NCBI GenBank assembly: GCA_039942715.1
Contig: JBDVBY010000006.1
Span: forward strand, 744,001 to 808,000
DNA from: JABDJX01 sp039942715
GTDB lineage: Bacteria; Pseudomonadota; Alphaproteobacteria; Rhodobacterales; Rhodobacteraceae
Length of the DNA: 64,000 nucleotides
Direction of reading: 5' to 3'
Shown: positions 45,903 to 54,626 of the stretch, in pieces
Position numbering within the stretch: position 1 is the stretch's first letter
How the letters are laid out: every line of letters begins with the position of its first letter
Translations under genes and position numbers: made by a program
The notes under the pieces: model-generated
The model's database searches: none
Told to the model about the DNA's origin: nothing
What the model saw: the letters and a program-made list of their open reading frames with translations, nothing else

Positions 45903-46865
45903 TCAGTCGTCTGGCAACGTCGGTGCTGCGCGTCCATTCCCCAATGGGCGTGGGCGTATGCGCGTTGGCATAACAATACGTGCAGGACGAGTAGGTTCGA
46001 CGTTTTCTTCAATCAATGAGGCATCTACGCCACCCACCGGTGCTGGTGCGCTGCGCACACGGCTCACGACACGCGTAGATTTCGCTGGCATCTCACCATT
46101 GGCCACTTCACCAACAAGGGTCGACAGTGTCGACAATAGAGCACCTGCTCCGCTTTCTTCCCAAGCCTGCGGATCTTCACCGGCCTCCACCGCTTTGATC
46201 AGGGAAACTGGAAGAATCTCGCGGAACATTGACCCCGCTTCCTTCTGAACGCGCTTTACGACACGGCCTCTGTCACGCTCGCTTAGAATACGGTCCATGC
46301 GCGTTAGCAAAAGGATACTCTTTTCATGGAGTTCTTTTGGCATGTGCGACCAAACAGCTGCCTCGCTTTGACGCCATGCCTGCGTTGCGTGACTACACCA
46401 GATGACGATGTCGGCATGGTGAATCATACGTTGCCAAACATCAGCAGCCATATTCGGGTCAGAAATACCTGGCATGTCGATCAAATCGCACATTTTCAGG
46501 AACTTAGCTTCGTTAAAGATGCGGATATGTCCAGTATCTTCAACATTCACGTCTTCAAGATTTTCCAGATCAACGTCGGTGGTTTCGCCATCCAGACCAG
46601 CGCGATAAGGCGCGTCAGTGCCATGCGAAATCCACACAGGCGGCAATTGCGTCGCCGTGACATTCACAGGCAAAGCAGGTGCCCCTATCAAAAGGTTGGA
46701 AAGCGTGCTTTTGCCCGCACTAAACTCACCCATCAGACAAACGCGCGGCAGGCGCGTCTGTTCACTCGAGTCCTCTACTGCATCGCTTGTCGAAAGACGC
46801 AGTGGCTTAGCCTGTGCCTCAACACTTGGCTCACCAGTTAGTGCCGATTGTTCTAAAACACTCAT
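45903..46865 (-). CDS. Dynamin-like/TrmE-type small GTPase with C-terminal basic tail
   Basis: A 320-residue protein. G1 'GEFSAGKST' (46-54), G3 'DMPG' (130-133) and G4 'TRMD' (188-191) are intact. The ~70-residue tail is disordered, basic and proline-rich, and contains RVVSR-VR-SAPA (265-275). The same motif occurs in the FHA protein of this block. Paralogous to the P-loop protein at 49102-50463, as 'DIVIWCSHA' and 'VWSHMPKEL' match 'DIALWCTQD' and 'VWSRVPDGL'. It follows the large dynamin-like gene by about 20 bp. Confidence 0.85.
   Translation of the reverse strand: MSVLEQSALTGEPSVEAQAKPLRLSTSDAVEDSSEQTRLPRVCLMGEFSAGKSTLSNLLIGAPALPVNVTATQLPPVWISHGTDAPYRAGLDGETTDVDLENLEDVNVEDTGHIRIFNEAKFLKMCDLIDMPGISDPNMAADVWQRMIHHADIVIWCSHATQAWRQSEAAVWSHMPKELHEKSILLLTRMDRILSERDRGRVVKRVQKEAGSMFREILPVSLIKAVEAGEDPQAWEESGAGALLSTLSTLVGEVANGEMPAKSTRVVSRVRSAPAPVGGVDASLIEENVEPTRPARIVMPTRIRPRPLGNGRAAPTLPDD
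46041..46073 (-). other. Linear motif RVVSR-xx-SAPA in the small GTPase tail
   Basis: Encodes residues 265-275 of the GTPase. The same 11-residue pattern, with different codons, is at 52504-52536 in the FHA protein. The serines sit in basic surroundings suitable for phosphorylation by the kinase of the same operon. Confidence 0.6.
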
Positions 46866-46885
46866 TGCGGTCCGGTCCTTGATAT

Positions 46886-48955
46886 TCAGGCGGCAAACCC
46901 AGTCAGGGTTTCCATTGTTTGTTTCAACTGGGCGCGTTTGGCCGCAGCACTGTTTTCGTCAAGCAGGGTGCTGACACCATCGGCTTCACCAGACGCTTCC
47001 GCAGCGATACGTGTCAAAATACCGCGCTGTTCGGCCAAAAAGTCTTTCAAAACCTGAACTGAAGCATCGCGAATGGCATCCGCATGTGCACCGCGCAGCG
47101 CATCCACAATCGGGTCCGTCTCGGCCTTGATCATGTCGGCAAATTCGGTCGCAAAACTGCGATACCCGCGCCGTCTGTGCCACCAGCGCGTCCACCAAGT
47201 GCCCTTAAGGTCAAGAGCAATGGTTTGTCCAAGCAAAACAGGGGCTGGAATGCGCGGTGGCGTCGGCGCTTCAATCCCAAAGTCGTCATCAGACACTTCA
47301 AACAAGCGATGATAAAGCCCGGCGTAATCCTGAGCCGTTTGTGTCAGAACCTTTTTCGTCGTGCTCTGTGCATTGCGGCCAAAGACTTGATAGGCGGTGC
47401 GCATCAAAATGCGCAGACCAGATGGGTCGTATTCCCAGACTTCTTCTTCGCCACTGGAATCGAGGTGCTGCAAAAGTGATCCAGTCGCCCGCTCAAGAAA
47501 GCTGCGGTGCGAGCGTTCAAGACGTTTGTCAAAGTCGGCAATGGCGGCCTCAAACGAGTCCACCATGGTCTCCATCGCGTTGTTCTCAAGCTTGCGCAAC
47601 GCGCCTTCAAGCTGCTCAATCTCGAGCGGTGGCAGATCAGCGTCGTTCTCGCGACGCGACACAACCTGTTGCGCAGCACTAATACCATTCGCAAGGTTCA
47701 TCGCCGATTTGGCGACACGATCCAAAAGCTCTTGGCCCATGCCCTCAGCAATCCGCTCACTCAAGGCGGCATAAATGCGAGGGAGCCCGGAAAGCTCCCA
47801 CATCAATTCTTCTTCCGTCATCTCGCCAGTGGTCGGCAAAAGCGCTTCGCTGTCGGCCCATTCCACCAATGCGTCGCGTGCTTTGTCCTCAACAAGGCTT
47901 GGCAATCCCTCAAGAGCTGCATTGCCGCAATACGCGGACGTAAAAATAATCTCAGCATCAACCGGACCATCATGATCTTTCAGGGTCTGACGGATACTGT
48001 CGCGGATTTCGGGAATCTGCGCCTTTGGATTAGGCAACTCGTCGATCCGGTTCACAACGATCAGAACCTCACGGGATTTGACGTTGGCAATCATGCGGAT
48101 CAGCGCAAGATCAACGCTGCTCAGTGCCTGGTGCGCGGCAAGAACCACAACACAAATCCGGCTTTCGCGGATCGCGCGGATTGTGATCTGCTCACGGATC
48201 ATAAATGTGTCGTTCACACCCGGCGTATCGCGAATACACAGCGGCATCGGCATCGACCCACGGTGCAAGAACAATTCGGCTGATTTGGTGATGTCGGCAA
48301 AACGACCTTGAGCCTGACTTGTCTCAAAGTCGTCCTCAAAATCATCACCCAAGCACACGTAGCGTTCGATCAGATCGCCATCTACGTGGTTGTAATCATG
48401 CTTTTGTCCGAGAAGAAGTTCGAATTTGTCGCCAAGACGCTTACGCGATTTCTCACGCATCTCAACAACCTGCTCGCGCACCTTTTCAAGCTCATCTTCA
48501 GCGCCAGCGCGCGCAGCCAATTCACCAATCCGACCACCACGATCAAGCAGGCGGCCCCACTCTTCCATGTCGAAAAAGCTAAAACTTGAACGATCATCTT
48601 CAGGCGGCGTATTCGGGTTCAGGTGCAGCGCGGTCACGACAGAAGTCCAAGGGTTCACATCCGCAGGCAACAAATCAGGCTGACCGACCATTGCATTAAC
48701 GAGTGATGTTTTACCGGCCTTCACCTGCCCAATCATCGTTACAGACGGTTCTGCGTGTTTAAGTTGGTGATGCAGCTTGCGCGCCGCACGATTGGTGGCT
48801 TTGTCACCAATTTTTCCCAGCCGCACAAGGGCTTGCCGCAACTCGCGAGAGCGTTCCAGGAAGGGCGCGAGCCCTTCGAATCCACGGCTTAGAAGTTTAG
48901 CGTTTTGCGCGCCCAACCCTACGTTTGTCCCAGCTATATTCGCATCAACGTTCAT
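46886..48955 (-). CDS. Bacterial dynamin-like GTPase
   Basis: A 689-residue protein. GTPase domain with G1 'GQVKAGKTS' (76-84), switch threonine in 'NPWTSVVT', G3 'DTPG' (243-246) and G4 'NRID' (302-305). A long helical stalk with coiled-coil stretches (about 150-180, 440-490, 600-680) follows. A tryptophan- and arginine-rich patch, 'GTWWTRWWHRRRGYRSF' (585-601), could be the membrane-inserting paddle. Dynamins bend, tubulate or fuse membranes. It is at the centre of the eight-gene block and starts behind GGCAGGA after a 146-bp gap. Confidence 0.88.
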   Translation of the reverse strand: MNVDANIAGTNVGLGAQNAKLLSRGFEGLAPFLERSRELRQALVRLGKIGDKATNRAARKLHHQLKHAEPSVTMIGQVKAGKTSLVNAMVGQPDLLPADVNPWTSVVTALHLNPNTPPEDDRSSFSFFDMEEWGRLLDRGGRIGELAARAGAEDELEKVREQVVEMREKSRKRLGDKFELLLGQKHDYNHVDGDLIERYVCLGDDFEDDFETSQAQGRFADITKSAELFLHRGSMPMPLCIRDTPGVNDTFMIREQITIRAIRESRICVVVLAAHQALSSVDLALIRMIANVKSREVLIVVNRIDELPNPKAQIPEIRDSIRQTLKDHDGPVDAEIIFTSAYCGNAALEGLPSLVEDKARDALVEWADSEALLPTTGEMTEEELMWELSGLPRIYAALSERIAEGMGQELLDRVAKSAMNLANGISAAQQVVSRRENDADLPPLEIEQLEGALRKLENNAMETMVDSFEAAIADFDKRLERSHRSFLERATGSLLQHLDSSGEEEVWEYDPSGLRILMRTAYQVFGRNAQSTTKKVLTQTAQDYAGLYHRLFEVSDDDFGIEAPTPPRIPAPVLLGQTIALDLKGTWWTRWWHRRRGYRSFATEFADMIKAETDPIVDALRGAHADAIRDASVQVLKDFLAEQRGILTRIAAEASGEADGVSTLLDENSAAAKRAQLKQTMETLTGFAA

Positions 48956-49101
48956 AATATTCCTGCCACACGCCTACCGATAACTTATCAGGGCCCAAGA
49001 GTCGGATTGGTCCCGTTAGGCCTAACAATTCCCGGTTAACATGGCGTTTTTGTGGCGCGTTTCCGGTCAATAGAGGTCGTTTTGGGCCGTTTGTTGCTTG
49101 T
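48956..49101. other. Gap between the pseudo-GTPase and dynamin genes
   Basis: 146 bp, the largest gap in the block. It contains a perfect 12-bp palindrome GTTAGGCCTAAC at 49015-49026. An internal promoter or processing site could lie here; I see no intrinsic terminator with T-run. Confidence 0.4.
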
Positions 49102-50463
49102 TTAGGCAGCCAGTTGCATCTCAATATCGCGCCTTAGTTGCAGTAGAAGCGTCACTGCATCTGCAGCGGGCGCGTCCCCAGCTTCAGTTTGCATCAAAAC
49201 CATTAAATCTGCGGCTTCGGACAAATCGTCGATAAACGCATCTGCCGCCTCGCAGCCGCTTTCATCCTGGCTAAACGTATCGACCAAGTGCTCGACGCTA
49301 TTGATACATTGCCCGACAATATCGTTTGTCGCGCCTTCATTAAGTGTCGCCACAGTCTGTGTAAGCCCCTCGCCGCGTCGCTTAAGGAAATGGACCGCCT
49401 CTGCAAATATCTTAACGTTTTCAACGGGCACTGCCTTGGGGACAACAACTTTAACTGCTGCAACAGGCTTGGGCTCAGCAACCGCTGTTTCAACCTGAAC
49501 AACGGGTTCGGGAGCCGAAGGTGGCGTCGGGTCTGCCTCAGGTACAGGTTCAGCATCAGGCGTAACGTTTTCCGACACGGGAGCAGGAGCCTCTGTTTGC
49601 TCCAATTCCACGTTTTCAGTCGCGCCTTTTCCTGCTGGAACGTCCGTGATCTGGTAACGCGCCAAAAACATGTGCGCACTGTCAAAATCAGCACGACGCC
49701 CGCGCTCAGCATGACGTAAAACTTCAGAAGAAAGCGCATTTCCTCCAGATGCCTGCAACATCGCAGTGTCAACTTCGGCGCTAGCCTGCGCGCGAATAGC
49801 CTGTAACGTTGCGACGGCAAAAAGCGAATGAAACTCTTCGGCTACAATCGATTCAAGGGCTGCAACTTTCTGTGAAAGCGCTTTTTGCGCCGACAAAATA
49901 TCGGCCTTTGTTACAACCAGAAACGCGTGATCCTTCAAACCATCAGGCACGCGGCTCCAAACAGATTGCTCTATTGTATCAAAATCTTGCGTACACCATA
50001 GAGCGATATCCGTGCGGCGCACCGCCCAATCTGTCGCAGATTCGAGCTCTGCCGCACTGCCCTCGGTAACCACTTCCAAAAGACGAATGCGTTTCAAAAT
50101 GGGAACCGGCAGTTCAACACGTAAAAAGGCAGCATTGGAGCCCGACACTGCGTTCAGATCAACACGATCAAACTGCTCGGTGGCACCATCGGCAGAGGTA
50201 ACCATCATCGCCTCGGCTTCGCCCCACGTGAATTCAGTTGTTGGAAGCTGCGCGTCCTTCGGGATCAGTTGTTCGCCAACGAACATATTGATCAACTCGG
50301 ATTTGCCAGATTTCGGCGTGCCAAATACCGAAATCCGCACGGGTTGTGTCAGCCGATTTAATAGATGTTTCGCATAATCCAATGCCGCCGGGGGAAGCGC
50401 GTTTGACTCAAGCGCCCCCAGCAACCGGTCTATGACTGTATCGTCAGCCGCCGTGTCCTTCAT
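49102..50463 (-). CDS. P-loop GTPase-like protein with degenerate switch region (probable pseudo-GTPase)
   Basis: A 453-residue protein. G1 'GTPKSGKSE' (48-56) and G4 'TKAD' (185-188) are present, but the G3 DxxG is not found at the expected place ('RLLEVVTEG', 127-135). Residues about 265-350 are a Pro/Glu/Val-rich linker, and the C-terminal 100 residues are helical. Similar to the small GTPase at 45903-46865. It may bind nucleotide without hydrolysing it and act as partner or scaffold. Its start overlaps the PP2C phosphatase stop by 4 bp. Confidence 0.8.
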   Translation of the reverse strand: MKDTAADDTVIDRLLGALESNALPPAALDYAKHLLNRLTQPVRISVFGTPKSGKSELINMFVGEQLIPKDAQLPTTEFTWGEAEAMMVTSADGATEQFDRVDLNAVSGSNAAFLRVELPVPILKRIRLLEVVTEGSAAELESATDWAVRRTDIALWCTQDFDTIEQSVWSRVPDGLKDHAFLVVTKADILSAQKALSQKVAALESIVAEEFHSLFAVATLQAIRAQASAEVDTAMLQASGGNALSSEVLRHAERGRRADFDSAHMFLARYQITDVPAGKGATENVELEQTEAPAPVSENVTPDAEPVPEADPTPPSAPEPVVQVETAVAEPKPVAAVKVVVPKAVPVENVKIFAEAVHFLKRRGEGLTQTVATLNEGATNDIVGQCINSVEHLVDTFSQDESGCEAADAFIDDLSEAADLMVLMQTEAGDAPAADAVTLLLQLRRDIEMQLAA

Positions 50464-51449
50464 GCCCCACCATCAGCTGCCAACCACTTGCGCCGCAGAA
50501 AAATCGGCTCTTCTTTTCCAGTCCGCGGCTCAGTGGCGCGGACGGCAACAGGTTCCTGAACATCTTCTGGTTTGATCGGTCGCGTTGTCACGCGGGGTGG
50601 ACGGCTTTCTTGACGCTCAAACTCAGGCGTAAAGACATTGGGCGCGTCACCTTCGGCACTCGCGATAGCAACCTTTACAACCGAGAAAGAAATATTGTCT
50701 TGCTCAGGGTCATTCAGGTCGCGCAGTTCGTCAAGCAGGCGCTCGGCTATTGTCGCACTGTCTTCATCCGCATTCTCTTTCAACGTCTCAGAGATCTGTG
50801 CGTTGGTTAAGAATTGAAGCCCATCGCTTGAAGCAACCAGAATATCGTTATCGCGCAGCTTGAATGGGCGATCCGGGCAGTCGATCCGCTCGATTGTTTC
50901 GCCGATCAAAACGGAGGTCAAAGCACTACGATCCGGATGGTTGCGGCCAACATCTTCCGACATCATGCCAGAGCGCACCATATAGTCGATGTGCGGTCCA
51001 AGTGAATGATCTTCATTCAACTGGCGCAGTGTCCCATTGCGCAACAGGTAAAGTGGACTGTCCCCAATAGAAATCCAGTAAAGGCTGTCACGGATAAAGA
51101 CGGGCGCGACAAGCGTGGCCCCCATTCCGGCGGTTTGCGGATTGGTCGAGGCATGCGCGGCCATACATTCGTTCGCCGAAATTGCAGCACTCTTCAAAAC
51201 ATGTCCCATGTTTTCGGCAAGTTTGGAAACATTAGATGACTGGAACTTAAGTTCGCTGAACACTTCGGTCACAACAATCTTCGATGCCACATCACCAGCC
51301 GCGTGCCCGCCCATACCGTCCGAAAGAACAGCATAGCCAAACTCCGCGCCAAGCGAAAAGTCTGTGGCGATCGCGTCTTCCTGATAGTCGCGGCAACCGC
51401 GATTCAGAATAGACGAGACGTCATAACTTATGTCAGCAGTCTCATGCAT
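50460..51449 (-). CDS. PP2C-family Ser/Thr protein phosphatase
   Basis: About 329 residues. Metal-binding motifs: 'RGCRDYQEDAI' near the N-terminus, 'VLSDGMGGHAAGD', 'WISIGDSPLYLLR', 'VASSDGLQFL' and 'DPEQDNISFSVV'. This is the complete PPM set. The roughly 60-residue tail is basic and disordered. It would reverse the kinase at 53295-54626. The start is ambiguous: AAGGAG at 51462-51467 is followed by ATGs at 51461, 51458 and 51449. I choose 51449, which overlaps the FHA gene by 8 bp. Confidence 0.9.
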   Translation of the reverse strand: MHETADISYDVSSILNRGCRDYQEDAIATDFSLGAEFGYAVLSDGMGGHAAGDVASKIVVTEVFSELKFQSSNVSKLAENMGHVLKSAAISANECMAAHASTNPQTAGMGATLVAPVFIRDSLYWISIGDSPLYLLRNGTLRQLNEDHSLGPHIDYMVRSGMMSEDVGRNHPDRSALTSVLIGETIERIDCPDRPFKLRDNDILVASSDGLQFLTNAQISETLKENADEDSATIAERLLDELRDLNDPEQDNISFSVVKVAIASAEGDAPNVFTPEFERQESRPPRVTTRPIKPEDVQEPVAVRATEPRTGKEEPIFLRRKWLAADGGA

Positions 51450-53283
51450 CCGCCGCATCATCTCCTTGACCGGACCAGGTAAATTCCTCGCCGCACATCG
51501 CAACAAACTTCAAAGTTGTCTCCCCGATCCGAATAGTGTCACCGTTGGACATCGCTTCGGTCGAAAGAACTGGCATGCCGTTCAAGCGCACAAGGTTAGA
51601 TTTACCGCCATGCCCTAAGAAAAACTTACCTTGCTCGTCGTCATATGCGACAGCGGCATGATTGTTGCGCGAAATCGACGTATCGCCAAAGTCCAAACGC
51701 ACAGCCTGGTCTTCACCACGCCCAATCTGGCTGACGCCAGTGTGCACAGTAAAGCACGAACCACGTCCCGGCCCGCTGATCACAACGATCCAGCCTGCAG
51801 GGAAGAGTGTTGGCCCGGGAGTTGCGTCGTCTTTTTTCTCAGCGTTTTGGGCAAAGACATCCTTTGGCCCGCCGTCATCCGCTTGGAAACCAAGCAAACG
51901 CGTCTTTACACGGCCGGCACTTCGACCAGCGCGACCTGAAACGGCTGCTCCGACATCGGTAATTGCCTCTGGTGCCTCTTCATGACGCGATTGTTCAACT
52001 TCAGACGCAACCTCATCTGCCATTTCCCAGATTTTCTTGCGCGCCGTCGCTTCTTGCTCAGGAACATCAAGAGCATCCTCGTCACCGTTAGCAAAGGCCA
52101 CAGCCTGAGACACCACACGGCTTGGGCGCGGTGCCATATCATCTGCAACGTCAAATGGATCCGGATCATCAAGGTCAACTACTCTGCCTGGATCATCAGT
52201 GCCAAAGTCATCGTCTGACATAGCGTCAAAAGCGTTCTCGCTCTTGTCCTCGCTACCGAACCGGCTGTCTGGAAACTCATTGTCCATCGGTGTCTCCTTC
52301 TCAGCACCCTCAAATGCGGCTTCTGCAACCTCATCTTCTACAAAGTCATCAGCGGCAAAGTCTTCAGCACCAAGTTCTGCCAAACGTTTTGCTTCTGCTG
52401 CATTCAATTCATTTTCAATTTGGGCTTCAGGCGCATGTTCCACGCCTTCTTCGGCAGCGGCGAAAAGAGCTGCGTCTTCATCGCCTTCGCCTTGATCCCA
52501 AACGGCCGGTGCGGAAGCAGGACGGCTCACCACGCGACTGATCGGGCGACCAGAGGAATGCGGACGCACAACCTTCGCAAGATCATCGCGATACGGGCTT
52601 TGTTCTTCAGGATCAGCAGAGGGATCACGGCTCACCACGTGACGCAGAACGCGGTCGGCTTTTGTTGCGGCAGCAGCCGCCTTCAAATGCGCCATCGCTG
52701 AGCGTCTGCGGCTGGTCTCATGATCCGTCATTTCGGTTTCAGTCTTTTCTGCGATCCGATCTGCAGAGGCACTTTCAAAGGCCTGCAACTGTGAGCGCGC
52801 AAGCTCCTGACGGCTCAAATCGTCACCCTCTGGGAACGTATCGCCAGAAGCACTCTCAGCCGCCTCCGGACGTCTGGATGGTGCGCGAGATGGCGAGCGC
52901 GACGGTGTCTTCGGACTTACCGATCCCATTGCTTCACGAATTTCCGAGACGAGCATTTCTTTGTCTTTGGTTTTCTGACGATCCACTGGGTCGAGATCTT
53001 CATCGCCCCAGTCTTCGTCATCATCCCAATCTTCGTCTTCCCAATCCGCATCATTCCAGCCAGAGCCAGCAACTTCAGGCTCTTCAGCCTTGGCTTTGAT
53101 CGGCTTTGTCGGATCCGCGTACATAGGATCATCAACGTCGGCGGTCTGCCGAGATGGATTTTCACGTCCGCTGTCATCAGCCGTTGGTTTCCCAAGCCGT
53201 GACAAAGGATCGTCCTTCAGATCAAGACCCGGGTTTTCCTCGGGCTCAATACGCTTCGACAACATTCGAGATAGAATTTTCAT
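51442..53283 (-). CDS. FHA-domain scaffold protein with long disordered region
   Basis: 613 residues. The first ~490 are low-complexity, very acidic with blocks such as 'WEDEDWDDDEDWGDEDLD', and contain Arg/Ser patches ('SPKTPSRSPSRAPSRR'). The C-terminal ~110 residues are an FHA domain: 'SQIGRGEDQAVRLDFGDTSISRNNHAAV' with the phosphothreonine-binding Arg, Ser and His. It probably binds the autophosphorylated kinase or phosphorylated partners. It contains RVVSR-PA-SAPA (250-260), shared with the small GTPase, and related 'RHVVSR' and 'SRVVSQ' pieces. Confidence 0.9.
   Translation of the reverse strand: MKILSRMLSKRIEPEENPGLDLKDDPLSRLGKPTADDSGRENPSRQTADVDDPMYADPTKPIKAKAEEPEVAGSGWNDADWEDEDWDDDEDWGDEDLDPVDRQKTKDKEMLVSEIREAMGSVSPKTPSRSPSRAPSRRPEAAESASGDTFPEGDDLSRQELARSQLQAFESASADRIAEKTETEMTDHETSRRRSAMAHLKAAAAATKADRVLRHVVSRDPSADPEEQSPYRDDLAKVVRPHSSGRPISRVVSRPASAPAVWDQGEGDEDAALFAAAEEGVEHAPEAQIENELNAAEAKRLAELGAEDFAADDFVEDEVAEAAFEGAEKETPMDNEFPDSRFGSEDKSENAFDAMSDDDFGTDDPGRVVDLDDPDPFDVADDMAPRPSRVVSQAVAFANGDEDALDVPEQEATARKKIWEMADEVASEVEQSRHEEAPEAITDVGAAVSGRAGRSAGRVKTRLLGFQADDGGPKDVFAQNAEKKDDATPGPTLFPAGWIVVISGPGRGSCFTVHTGVSQIGRGEDQAVRLDFGDTSISRNNHAAVAYDDEQGKFFLGHGGKSNLVRLNGMPVLSTEAMSNGDTIRIGETTLKFVAMCGEEFTWSGQGDDAADA
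52504..52536 (-). other. Linear motif RVVSR-xx-SAPA in the FHA protein
   Basis: Encodes residues 250-260 of the FHA protein, in its disordered part. Matches the motif at 46041-46073 in the small GTPase of the same operon. Confidence 0.6.
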
Positions 53284-53294
53284 TCCACTGCCTC

Positions 53295-54626
53295 TCAAAG
53301 ATAATCCGAACGGCCACCGCTACGGAACGTTCCGCGCAAGAGACCGAAGGGAAGAACCCGGCTCAGAAGCGAACGCTTCTTCTTCCGAGTACCATTAATT
53401 TCGTCATGTGCTTTTTGAGCAGAATTCGACGACGATCGATCGCGCGCCTTTTTCTGCTCGTCTTCAAACGTGCGATCATCCAGCATCGCAAGCTCATCCA
53501 AAGTCTTCTTGCGTTGGCGCGCTTGTTCTTGCACCAATTTCTGAAGACGCTGGGCCTCTTTCTTTTCGTTGCGCGCTTTCGCGTCGCTTTCCTTTATGTC
53601 CGCTTCAACCGCTTTGTTGGTTTCCTGAACCAACAGCGAAATCGACATCTCGATCTGCTTGTCCAACTCGGCCTGCGCCATAGCCGCCGAACGACGACGT
53701 TCGGTGTCAACCAGTTCGATCCACTCGCGGGCGGATTGAATGCGGTCCGGTGGGAAAACACTCAGCGCCTTGTCAATCGCGTGCAGGAACGCATCCTCAA
53801 ACTGAGCAAATTTGCCAGAGACGGGGATATACGGATCAGGACGATCAGCTGCGATGGCGGACACACGTGCTTGGCTATCCGGCGGAGCAATTCCCGTCAG
53901 AACGTGATAGAATGTGGCACCAAGCGAATAGATGTCAGACGACGCATCTTGCGTTGACCCAGCGATATAAAATTCGTGCGGGCTGTAACCATCTTTGACC
54001 ACATGCAAAGCCGACAAAGCCCGTGACGCACGCGTGGCTTCTTCCTTGGCAGCGCCAAAATCGATCAGAACAGGGTTACCCTTGCCATCGATCAGAATGT
54101 TGTCCGGGCTGATGTCGCGATGCAAAACATCGTTCGTGTGAATATAGTGAACTGCCTCAAGACACTTTAGAAGGATATCCTTCACATCGCGCGGATGCAG
54201 CTTCATGCGCGTGTCTTCAATCGTATCAAGCAGATCGCGTCCACGGACAAAATCAAGCGCCATATAGGCGGTCATATTGTCTTCAAAGACCTGGTGAATA
54301 CCAACGATATTGTTGTGCTGCAGCTTTGAAAGACGACGTGCTTCCGCACCAAAGTGTTTCACCACCGCGTCAAATTCAGCCTGATGCTGGCGAGACCGCG
54401 CCATAACGTTGCCATCGTTCCGGCAACACATAGACGACGGGAAACATTCCTTGATCACAACAATCCGGTCCAGACTGTCGCGCGCAAGATAGGTCATCCC
54501 AAAGCCACCGGCGTTTAGGAATTTCTCAATTCGAAACTGGCCGTGCAGAAGCTCAGTGCCGGGCTTTAAAGCGTCGGCAAAGCTATCCGTCGGGGCGGCT
54601 TCTGAATTTTGATGGCCTGCGTCCAT
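53295..54626 (-). CDS. Serine/threonine protein kinase with C-terminal coiled coil
   Basis: A 443-residue protein. The kinase domain (about 30-300) is complete: glycine loop 'NAGGFGMTYLA', catalytic lysine in 'VVIKECFP' (K59), 'HRDISPDNIL' (169-178), 'DFGAA' (189-193), 'GYSPHEFY' and 'DIYSLGATFYHVLTG'. A charged coiled coil (about 305-400) and a basic tail ('KKKRSLLSRVLPFGLLRG') follow; no membrane helix is evident, but the tail could be an amphipathic membrane anchor. First gene of the block, 11 bp before the FHA gene. Probable regulator of the dynamin/GTPase proteins. Confidence 0.93.
   Translation of the reverse strand: MDAGHQNSEAAPTDSFADALKPGTELLHGQFRIEKFLNAGGFGMTYLARDSLDRIVVIKECFPSSMCCRNDGNVMARSRQHQAEFDAVVKHFGAEARRLSKLQHNNIVGIHQVFEDNMTAYMALDFVRGRDLLDTIEDTRMKLHPRDVKDILLKCLEAVHYIHTNDVLHRDISPDNILIDGKGNPVLIDFGAAKEEATRASRALSALHVVKDGYSPHEFYIAGSTQDASSDIYSLGATFYHVLTGIAPPDSQARVSAIAADRPDPYIPVSGKFAQFEDAFLHAIDKALSVFPPDRIQSAREWIELVDTERRRSAAMAQAELDKQIEMSISLLVQETNKAVEADIKESDAKARNEKKEAQRLQKLVQEQARQRKKTLDELAMLDDRTFEDEQKKARDRSSSNSAQKAHDEINGTRKKKRSLLSRVLPFGLLRGTFRSGGRSDYL

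Noticed and set aside
49015..49026. Palindrome GTTAGGCCTAAC as an operator
   Set aside because: A 12-bp palindrome with no second copy or regulator gene nearby; recorded only in the gap description.
44583..54626. Interpretation of the block as part of a type VI secretion system
   Set aside because: Kinase, PP2C and FHA match its regulatory trio, but none of the sheath, tube, baseplate, membrane-complex or ClpV genes is present; dynamin-like GTPases are not part of that system.
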